The notes under the pieces were generated by a model. That model did no database searches. It was not told where the DNA came from and saw only the letters and a list, made by a program, of their open reading frames with translations. The position numbers were made by a program, and so were the translations under genes. From contig SCVT01000231.1 of NCBI GenBank assembly GCA_004296815.1, forward strand, positions 1-8,802: 8,802 nucleotides of DNA. Reading direction: 5' to 3'. Positions within the stretch are counted from its first letter, which is position 1. The number at the start of each line of letters is the position of its first letter. The DNA comes from Reyranella sp. (GTDB lineage Bacteria; Pseudomonadota; Alphaproteobacteria; Reyranellales; Reyranellaceae). Below are positions 1 through 5,090 of this stretch, piece after piece.

Positions 1-14
1 CGCTCTTCCGATCT
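1..14 (+). other. Illumina adapter remnant (assembly artefact)
   Basis: The bases CGCTCTTCCGATCT are identical to the 3' end of the Illumina TruSeq read-1 (P5-side) adapter. The P7-side adapter shares the last 13 bases but has T, not C, at the first position shown here. A 14-base match located exactly at base 1 is very unlikely by chance. The genomic sequence probably begins at base 15, only three bases before the first start codon. Confidence 0.93.
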
Positions 15-17
15 CGC

Positions 18-1019
18 ATGAGCTTCGCGTTCCAGGGACCGCTCCCAGGCGCGTCGTTCGGCACGGTCGCGACCTTGGGTGGCGGCGCGAAGGAGATCGT
101 TGCCGCGGCGGAGCGCGCCCCGGCCTCTCTGCCGGCGGCGCTGGCCGAGGCGAAGGGTCTGATGCTGATCCGCGACATGAACGGGATCGCGACGGACCCC
201 GACCTGCTCATTCGGCTGAGCCGCGGGTTCGGGCCGGAAGTCGAGGACTACCGCCACACGCTCACCAACCTGTCGTCGGTGCACACCGAGGTGCCGGAGA
301 TCCTGCTGGTCTCCAACATGCCGCCGGTGAGCAAGCAGCCGCCCAAGCGACCCGAGCCGCCGCTGGCCGCCGACGGGCTGATCCCCGTCCAGTATCCGCA
401 CCAGAAGGGCTGGCACACCGACCAGAGCTATCGCCGCCCGCCGCCCGACATCTCGCTGTTCTATGCCGTGACGCCGTCGCGCAAGGACACCGGCCAGACG
501 CTGTTCGCCAACGGCATCCTGGCTTACGCAGCACTTCCGCCCGCGTTGCGCGCCAAGGTCGACACGCTTGAGGGCCTGCACGCCCAGCCGGGCAGCGGCC
601 GCTCGCGCGAGGCGGCCCTCGCGGGCCGCTCGCCGCGTGCCTTCGCCGTCCACGAGCGTTCGCAGCGCCAGCCCGTGGTGCGGACGCATCCCGTGACCGG
701 CGAGAAGTCGCTCTATCTCTGCGAATGGGGCCAGATGGACTGGTTCGAGGGCCCGTTCGTCGGCATGGAGAAGGGCCCGCACGGCGCAGGCGCCGCGCTG
801 CTCGACGAGATCATGTCGTTCCTGACCGAGCGGCGCTTCTGCTACGCCCACGAATGGACCGAGGGCGATCTTCTGGTCTGGGACAATCGCTGCCTGGTCC
901 ACGCCGCGACCTGGTTCGACGGCCAGGCGGAGGGCCGCCTGATGTGGCGGACCACCGTGCACGGCAATCCCGGCGCGGCCTATGCCGGCGAAAAGAAGAG
1001 CTGGCTGCCGGCCGCTTAA
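18..1019 (+). CDS. TauD/TfdA-family 2-oxoglutarate/Fe(II) dioxygenase
   Basis: This 333-residue protein has the TauD/TfdA layout. The iron-binding facial triad is visible as H133 and D135 in the motif GWHTDQSY, with the distal histidine H295 in WDNRCLVHAATW. R307 and R311 follow by 12 and 16 residues, as expected for the arginines that bind 2-oxoglutarate and substrate. Family members couple 2OG decarboxylation to hydroxylation of small acids such as taurine, alkyl sulfates or aryloxyacids; the substrate here cannot be read from sequence. The ATG at 18 is the first available, but only three genomic bases precede it before adapter sequence, so no ribosome binding site or promoter can be checked and the true N-terminus could lie further upstream. 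It converges on the acetamidase-like gene with 8 bp between stops. A weak CGGCC/GGCCG stem spans 1009-1026 but has no T-tract, so it is not a convincing terminator. Confidence 0.85.
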   Translation: MSFAFQGPLPGASFGTVATLGGGAKEIVAAAERAPASLPAALAEAKGLMLIRDMNGIATDPDLLIRLSRGFGPEVEDYRHTLTNLSSVHTEVPEILLVSNMPPVSKQPPKRPEPPLAADGLIPVQYPHQKGWHTDQSYRRPPPDISLFYAVTPSRKDTGQTLFANGILAYAALPPALRAKVDTLEGLHAQPGSGRSREAALAGRSPRAFAVHERSQRQPVVRTHPVTGEKSLYLCEWGQMDWFEGPFVGMEKGPHGAGAALLDEIMSFLTERRFCYAHEWTEGDLLVWDNRCLVHAATWFDGQAEGRLMWRTTVHGNPGAAYAGEKKSWLPAA

Positions 1020-1027
1020 GGGGCCGC

Positions 1028-1930
1028 CTAGACGACGCGGGTCATCCCGGCGGACTCCAGCACGGCGCGCGGCACCATGAGACGCGCGCACATCACCGGC
1101 CGCGGCGACGTGCCGACGCGCAGCTCGCCGGTGATGCCCAGCAGCATGTAGGCCTCCTCGCGGCTGAGCGGCGTGTGGCTCGCCACGAAGTCGACGGCGC
1201 CGCGCGAGGCGTCCTCGGTCGCCGCTTCCACCGTCGGCCCCCAGCCCAGGATCTGGATCGTGTCGGCCTGCTCGATGATCGGCCGGTCGAGCTTCACGCC
1301 CTTGTTGAGGCCGATGCGCGCCCGTACCGAGGCGCTGCATTCGATGCCGGTACCCGAGATGATGCCGTCGCTGATCACGGCGTGCGGATCGGCGAAGAAG
1401 ACCTGGGCGCCGGGATGGATCACCGGCAGGTGGACGCGCGAGCCCACGCCCACATCCTTCTGGTCGAAGTCGCCGCCGTAGGCGCCGGCATAGGAGGGCT
1501 TGTAGCCTTCCGGCGGCATGGTCGAGATCGTGCCGAGGTTGGGATAGAGCGGGATCGGGATGCGATCGGCGAACCAGGCCTTGCCGTCGCGCACCGGGCA
1601 GGAGAGCGCCTTGGGCTCGGCGAACTCCTCCTTGAGCACGCCGAACTGCTTGAGGATCGCCGTGACGCCGTCGACCCGCGGGGAGATCTCGAGCAGGTCG
1701 ATCGCGACCGCGTCGCCGGGCTCGGCGCCGTGCACGATGATCGGCCCGGCGATCGGCGTCAGCGGATGGCCCTCGCATTCCGGCGTGAAGGGCGTCGGGA
1801 TCGTCTTCACGTCCGGCACTTCCGCGAGCGAGCCCAGCACCTCGATGCGGAACTCCTCGTCCGGCTGCACCTTCATGAGCGGCGGCGTGTTGGGATTGAT
1901 GCTGAAGAGATACGAATGCTTGTAGGCCAT
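1028..1930 (-). CDS. acetamidase/formamidase family protein
   Basis: The 300-residue product belongs to the FmdA/AmdA family, which hydrolyses short aliphatic amides such as formamide or acetamide to the acid and ammonia in the cytoplasm. Recognisable blocks are HPLTPIAGPIIVHGAEPGD (residues 55-73), GGDFD (152-156), HPGAQVFFADPHA (172-184), DGIISGTGIE (188-197) and a C-terminal AYMLLGITGELRVG block (260-273). The usual DGE of the central motif is DGI here (I190), so activity or substrate may differ from typical amidases. The start at 1930 is chosen because it has a strong GGAGGAAG ribosome binding site 7 bp upstream. The frame is open far upstream, but that part overlaps the next gene and has no family resemblance. 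It lies 56 bp downstream of the redoxin/hydroxylase gene on the same strand, so co-transcription is plausible. Family assignment is firm; substrate is not. Confidence 0.86.
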   Translation of the reverse strand: MAYKHSYLFSINPNTPPLMKVQPDEEFRIEVLGSLAEVPDVKTIPTPFTPECEGHPLTPIAGPIIVHGAEPGDAVAIDLLEISPRVDGVTAILKQFGVLKEEFAEPKALSCPVRDGKAWFADRIPIPLYPNLGTISTMPPEGYKPSYAGAYGGDFDQKDVGVGSRVHLPVIHPGAQVFFADPHAVISDGIISGTGIECSASVRARIGLNKGVKLDRPIIEQADTIQILGWGPTVEAATEDASRGAVDFVASHTPLSREEAYMLLGITGELRVGTSPRPVMCARLMVPRAVLESAGMTRVV

Positions 1931-1937
1931 GGCGTTT

Positions 1938-1945
1938 CTTCCTCC
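1938..1945 (-). promoter_or_regulatory. ribosome binding site of the acetamidase-like gene
   Basis: On the minus strand this reads GGAGGAAG, a near-perfect Shine-Dalgarno sequence 7 bp before the ATG at 1930. It decides the start codon inside a much longer open frame. An out-of-frame ATG at 1950-1948 lies just upstream of it and is ignored. Confidence 0.8.
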
Positions 1946-1986
1946 GCCATGGAGTGTGCCGTCACAGGCCGCCGTTTGGCGAGCGT

Positions 1987-3042
1987 TCAGCCTTTCTTCT
2001 GGCGGAAGAAGGTCGTCAGCACGTAGCGCCGGCCGCGCGTCACCGGTCCGACTTTGTGCAGCAGCGAGCAGGAGAAGACCGCCGCTGCGCCGGCCGGCGG
2101 GCTGACGCGCACGCCGGCGTATTCGGGAAACACCAGCTCGCCGCCCTCGAAATCGTCGTTGAGGTTCAGCGACACAGCGAAGGCGCGGTCGACAGTGGTC
2201 GGCGCGCCGTTGTCGCGATGGGCGGCGAAGAAGTGCTGGCCCTCTTCGCTGTAGGACAGCACGACATGGGCGTCGAAGGTGAACTGGCGGTCGAAGGCGA
2301 AGACCTTGGTGAGCTCGGGCCCGATGCGATAGGCGAGGCGGTCCGACACCGCCTTCTGCATCATCGGCTCGACGATCGTGTAGTCCTCGGTGCGCTTCAG
2401 CTTCGCCATGTCGACGTTGCCGTAGCGGCTCGAGACGCCGCCGTCCTTGTGGTCGCCCTTGCCCCATAGCCGGATGAGCTGGGTGCAGAAGTCGGGCTCG
2501 AAGACGCGCGGCAGGATCAGCACCGGCGCCATGGCGGTGTTCAGGAGCTGGCCCGCGCCCGCGTCTGCGCGAACGGAGTCGGCAAGCGTGCCGATCCCTT
2601 CGGTCGCCGCGGCGATCGCGCGCGTGTCGAAGGTCGCGGCCACGCGCTGGTTGGGATCGAGGACGATCACGCGCTGGCGCGGGCCCATACCCTGGCCGAA
2701 GCCGACGGCGCCGCCTTGTGCGAGCAGGCCCGGCAGGAACTGCGCCTTGTCGTCGACCAGCAGCAGCGGCGCCTCGGGCTCGGCACCGAGCTTCTTCCAC
2801 TGCGCGGCAGCAGACTTGGGTTCGTTGGCAGCGACGACGACCAGTGTCGTCGAGGCGGCGGCACAGGCCGCGCGCAGGGCGGCGAAGGGTTCGGCGTCGA
2901 CGGCGGAAAGATCGGCGACCGCCAGCAGGGCCACGGGATCGCCGTTGAACGACCAGATGAACTTCCGCAGCTTTCCGTCGAGGCCCGGCAGCACGAAGTC
3001 GGGCAGACGATCGCCGGGGCGGAGGGAGAGCGCGGTGGTCAT
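1987..3042 (-). CDS. redoxin-like / prolyl-4-hydroxylase-type 2OG-Fe(II) oxygenase fusion
   Basis: The 351-residue protein has two domains. Residues 5-140 resemble an AhpC/TSA peroxiredoxin fold (LRPGDRLPDFVLPGLDGK at 7-24, then VIVLDPNQRVAATFD at 125-139). The expected peroxidatic cysteine, near residues 44-50, is absent; C60 sits in a different place. Residues 170-350 form a P4Hc-type double-stranded beta-helix oxygenase: H275 and D277 in AHRDN, distal H329 in SLLHKV, and R339 ten residues later for 2-oxoglutarate binding. The oxygenase half therefore looks active and the redoxin half looks non-catalytic, perhaps structural or for partner binding. No signal peptide or membrane segment is evident. 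The ATG at 3042 fits the start of the redoxin domain; the upstream SD (AGGCG) is weak. The gene is divergent from the SDR gene and is followed by the acetamidase gene. From memory, similar fusions occur in other proteobacteria; the substrate (protein or small molecule) is unknown. Confidence 0.82.
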   Translation of the reverse strand: MTTALSLRPGDRLPDFVLPGLDGKLRKFIWSFNGDPVALLAVADLSAVDAEPFAALRAACAAASTTLVVVAANEPKSAAAQWKKLGAEPEAPLLLVDDKAQFLPGLLAQGGAVGFGQGMGPRQRVIVLDPNQRVAATFDTRAIAAATEGIGTLADSVRADAGAGQLLNTAMAPVLILPRVFEPDFCTQLIRLWGKGDHKDGGVSSRYGNVDMAKLKRTEDYTIVEPMMQKAVSDRLAYRIGPELTKVFAFDRQFTFDAHVVLSYSEEGQHFFAAHRDNGAPTTVDRAFAVSLNLNDDFEGGELVFPEYAGVRVSPPAGAAAVFSCSLLHKVGPVTRGRRYVLTTFFRQKKG

Positions 3043-3050
3043 GACGCCTG

Positions 3051-3056
3051 TATAAG
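3051..3056 (+). promoter_or_regulatory. candidate -10 box in the divergent intergenic region
   Basis: TATAAG lies in the 45-bp gap between the divergent hydroxylase and SDR genes. Read on the plus strand it would start transcription near 3063 and leave a leader of about 25 nt with a good ribosome binding site for the SDR. The region 17 bp upstream (GAGCGC) is a poor -35. On the minus strand the same bases give TTATAC, which could serve the hydroxylase gene with almost no leader. The assignment is tentative. Confidence 0.35.
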
Positions 3057-3062
3057 CAGTCT

Positions 3063-3072
3063 GGTCGCGACC
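3063..3072. promoter_or_regulatory. 10-bp perfect palindrome, possible operator
   Basis: GGTCGCGACC is a perfect inverted repeat in the gap between divergent genes, about where transcription from the TATAAG box would begin. The symmetry does not extend beyond 10 bp. The position suits a repressor site, but a 10-bp GC palindrome can arise by chance in a GC-rich genome, and no regulator gene is in the window. Confidence 0.3.
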
Positions 3073-3075
3073 CTG

Positions 3076-3080
3076 AAGGA
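3076..3080 (+). promoter_or_regulatory. ribosome binding site of the SDR gene
   Basis: AAGGA lies 7 bp before the ATG at 3088. It fixes the SDR start within an open frame that extends back to 2716 across the oppositely oriented hydroxylase gene. Confidence 0.7.
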
Positions 3081-3087
3081 AATTGAC

Positions 3088-3894
3088 ATGGCGAGACGCG
3101 TGGAAGGCAAGGTGGCTGTCGTCGTTGGTGCCGGCCAGACGCCAGGCGAGACGGTCGGCAATGGGCGCGCGATCGCGCAACTGCTGGCGCGGGAAGGTGC
3201 CACCGTGCTCTGCGTCGATAGGCAGGGCGACCGCGCCGAGGAGACGGCGCGCATCATCACCGCCGACGAGAAGGGCGCGGCCTCCTGGCTGGCCGCCGAC
3301 ATCACCGCCGCCGCGGACTGCGCCCGTATCGTCGCGGAGGCGCGGGCGCGCCACGGCCGGCTCGACATCCTGATCAACAACGTGGGCATCGGAGGCGGCG
3401 GCGATGCGCCGGCGCACCGGCTCGAGGAGAAAGCCTTCGACCGCATCATGTCGGTCAACCTCAAGGGCATGTGGCTCACCATCAAGGCGGCGATCCCGGT
3501 GATGCGCGAGCAGGGCGGCGGCGCGATCGTCAACATCTCGTCGCTCGCCGCCGCGAGCGGCGCCACGCAGATGGCCTACGAGGTCTCGAAGGCGGCGGTG
3601 AATCGCCTGACCACGAGCGTGGCGCAGTCCAATGCGCGCCACGGCATCAGGGCCAACGCCATCATGATGGGGTTCATGGATACGCCGATGGCCGTCACCG
3701 GCATCGCGCAGGCCACGAAGCGCAGCACGGCGGACGTCCGCGCCGAGCGCGACGCGAGAGTGCCGTTGCGCGGCAAGATGGGAACGGGCTGGGACACAGC
3801 TTACGCGGCTCTCTACCTCGCTTCAGACGAAGCGGGCTTCGTGACCGGCGAGATCCTGCGCGTCGACGGCGGCATGGGGCTCGGAGCCGTCTAG
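3088..3894 (+). CDS. short-chain dehydrogenase/reductase (SDR), classical type
   Basis: This 268-residue protein is a classical NAD(P)(H)-dependent SDR, a cytoplasmic Rossmann-fold oxidoreductase acting on an alcohol or carbonyl. The cofactor loop is GAGQTPGETVGNGRA (residues 14-28), longer than the common TGxxxGIG. D44 after the second strand (VLCVDRQ) suggests an NAD(H) preference. NNVG is at 97-100, and the catalytic tetrad is N124, S152, Y164 and K168 (YEVSK). The C-terminal LYLASDEAGFVTGEILRVDGG block (242-262) is typical of the family. Length is normal, and the AAGGA site 7 bp upstream supports the start. The substrate cannot be assigned; names such as glucose dehydrogenase or 3-oxoacyl-ACP reductase would be guesses. 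The TAG stop is directly followed by the ATG of the next gene, indicating a two-gene operon. Confidence 0.9.
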   Translation: MARRVEGKVAVVVGAGQTPGETVGNGRAIAQLLAREGATVLCVDRQGDRAEETARIITADEKGAASWLAADITAAADCARIVAEARARHGRLDILINNVGIGGGGDAPAHRLEEKAFDRIMSVNLKGMWLTIKAAIPVMREQGGGAIVNISSLAAASGATQMAYEVSKAAVNRLTTSVAQSNARHGIRANAIMMGFMDTPMAVTGIAQATKRSTADVRAERDARVPLRGKMGTGWDTAYAALYLASDEAGFVTGEILRVDGGMGLGAV

Positions 3895-4188
3895 ATGAGC
3901 GGCGCCGAACAGTTCCTGTTCGCCTGTGGCAGCTTTCAGAAGGAAGCGGTTCAGGAACGGGTCTTCGGTCATCGGCTGTCGGGCAAGCCGGACGCCCTCG
4001 TCGGCTATCGTCGCGAGCCCTTCGTGCAGCCCTCGACCGATGCGAGCGAGCGCGTGGACGGGATGGTGTTCAGGGTGACGGACGCCGATCTCGCGGCGGC
4101 CGATGCGTACGAGCCGCCCAACTACCGTCGTTCAGTGGTGAAGACCGCGTCGGGTGTGCTCGCCTGGGTCTATCTGCGACAGATCTGA
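3895..4188 (+). CDS. gamma-glutamylcyclotransferase-like (AIG2/GGCT fold) protein
   Basis: The 97-residue protein resembles the AIG2-like/GGCT family, small beta-barrel enzymes some of which cyclise gamma-glutamyl amines or peptides to 5-oxoproline. The glycine motif after the first strand is LFACGSF (residues 8-14) where relatives have YGTL. The segment VFGHRLSGKPDALVGY (23-38) and the block DADLAAADAYEPPNYRR (63-79) match the family; E73 in AYE is the expected catalytic acid. WVYL (91-94) is the usual closing strand. It is slightly shorter than most relatives. The ATG follows the SDR stop with no gap (TAGATG), and a GGAG site at 3883-3886 lies inside the SDR end, so translational coupling is likely. 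The actual substrate, and any functional link to the SDR, are unknown. It converges on the tRNA gene 25 bp downstream. Confidence 0.78.
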   Translation: MSGAEQFLFACGSFQKEAVQERVFGHRLSGKPDALVGYRREPFVQPSTDASERVDGMVFRVTDADLAAADAYEPPNYRRSVVKTASGVLAWVYLRQI

Positions 4189-4213
4189 CCTGCAGGCGGT
4201 TCCGGAGGGTAGA

Positions 4214-4288
4214 TGGTGGGCGCTGTAGGGATTGAACCTACGACCCCACCCGTGTGAAGGGTGTGCTCTCCCGCTGAGCTAAGCGCCC
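4214..4288 (-). tRNA. tRNA-Val(CAC)
   Basis: The minus strand folds into a complete cloverleaf of 75 nt including an encoded CCA. The acceptor stem is GGGCGCT/AGCGCCC, all paired. The D arm is GCTC/GAGC with a 7-nt loop, the anticodon stem CACCC/GGGTG with loop TTCACAC, the variable loop GGGTC, and the T arm GTAGG/CCTAC with loop TTCAATC. The anticodon CAC is at 4254-4256 and reads the valine codon GUG. The gene starts 35 bp after the gph stop and has its own promoter. No obvious hairpin terminator follows the 3' end before the convergent GGCT-like gene. Confidence 0.96.
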
Positions 4289-4298
4289 GGAAGGGGCG

Positions 4299-4327
4299 CG
4301 TATAGGGCCTCGGGGCGGAATCGTCAA
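4299..4327 (-). promoter_or_regulatory. sigma70-like promoter of tRNA-Val
   Basis: On the minus strand TTGACG (4327-4322) is followed after 17 bp by TATACG (4304-4299), close to the housekeeping consensus TTGACA-17-TATAAT. Transcription would start near 4292, a few bases before the mature tRNA 5' end at 4288. The -35 hexamer contains the TGA stop codon of gph (4326-4324), so the promoter uses the last bases of that gene. Confidence 0.72.
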
Positions 4328-5031
4328 CGGCCTGCTGCGGCGAGCTTTTCCAGGGCTGCGGGCAGGGCGTCGAAGCGGTCGATCACGGCGTCGGCGCCGA
4401 GCTCGCTGGCGGGTTTCGAGGTGTAGCCCCAGCTCACCAGGACCGAGGGGATGCCGGCGGCGCGCGCGGCCTCGGCGTCGTGGGTCGAATCGCCGATCAT
4501 CACGGCGCGGCGCGGGTCGCCGCCCATGCGCTCGATCAGCATCAGGATGTGCCGCGGGTCGGGCTTGCGGACGGGGAAGCTGTCGGCGCCGGCCACGTCG
4601 CTGATCGGCGGCATCAGCTTCAGGTGCTCCAGGATGATGCGCGAGGGCTTCTCGAACTTGTTGGTGCAGACGCCCTGCTTGAGGCCCATCCGATGGAAGC
4701 GGGCGACCACCTCCGGCACGCCCACGAAGGCGGTGGTGTGGCTGATCGGATCGGCCTCGTAGTAGCGCACGAACTCCGCCGTGACGGCCGTGAGGGTCGT
4801 GTCGTCGAGGGTCCGGCCGTACTTGGAGAAGGCCTTGCCCATGGTGACCTTGCTGCCCTGGCCCATGAAATCGCGCAGGTCGTCCTCGGTGACGGCGGGC
4901 AGGCCGTGGTCGGCCAGGACGTTGCTGACGGCGAGCTGCATGTCCTTGGCGCTGTCGATCAGGGTGCCGTCGAGGTCATAGACCACGGTGTCGAAGCGGG
5001 TGGCGATCAGGTTGTCGGCATTGGGGTGCAT
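4324..5031 (-). CDS. gph: phosphoglycolate phosphatase-like HAD hydrolase
   Basis: The 235-residue protein has all four haloacid dehalogenase motifs: motif I DLDGT (nucleophile D19, acid D21), motif II VCTNK (T123), motif III RKPDP (K156) and motif IV MIGDSTHDAEAA (D181, D185). The helical cap between residues 25 and 95 and the overall length match Gph/CbbZ-type phosphatases, which dephosphorylate 2-phosphoglycolate in the cytoplasm. Other phosphate monoesters are possible, because HAD specificity is hard to read from sequence. I chose the ATG at 5031 because the HAD core begins shortly after it. A longer form from 5076 would add a poorly conserved MALAEGQGGCAREPC extension without a ribosome binding site in front. 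The SD before 5031 (AGAGAA) is itself weak. It is divergent from glmU and lies just upstream of tRNA-Val, whose -35 box overlaps its stop codon. Confidence 0.84.
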   Translation of the reverse strand: MHPNADNLIATRFDTVVYDLDGTLIDSAKDMQLAVSNVLADHGLPAVTEDDLRDFMGQGSKVTMGKAFSKYGRTLDDTTLTAVTAEFVRYYEADPISHTTAFVGVPEVVARFHRMGLKQGVCTNKFEKPSRIILEHLKLMPPISDVAGADSFPVRKPDPRHILMLIERMGGDPRRAVMIGDSTHDAEAARAAGIPSVLVSWGYTSKPASELGADAVIDRFDALPAALEKLAAAGR

Positions 5032-5090
5032 GCAGGGTTCTCTAGCACATCCGCCTTGCCCCTCCGCCAGCGCCATGGCATCGGACGGTC

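Noticed and set aside
1009..1026. Stem CGGCC/GGCCG between the convergent dioxygenase and acetamidase genes as a terminator
   Set aside because: The stem is only 5 bp with an 8-nt loop and no T-tract on either strand. GGCC-type matches are common at this GC content.
725..2026. Long plus-strand open frame of 433 codons
   Set aside because: It overlaps the dioxygenase in another frame and lies antisense to the acetamidase gene. Its translation is rich in Arg, Gly and Ala with no family motifs, typical of a GC-rich shadow.
4189..4323. Genomic-island attachment site at the tRNA-Val gene
   Set aside because: tRNA genes are common integration targets, but no integrase and no repeat of the tRNA 3' end is present in the window, and the flanking genes look like normal chromosome.
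5042..5050. Mini-ORF ATG TGC TAG upstream of gph on the minus strand
   Set aside because: A two-codon frame is expected by chance, and nothing suggests a leader-peptide mechanism.
5032..5076. Longer N-terminus for the gph product starting at 5076
   Set aside because: It adds 15 residues unlike the family, and there is no Shine-Dalgarno sequence before 5076. The HAD core starts naturally after the ATG at 5031, although the SD there is also weak.
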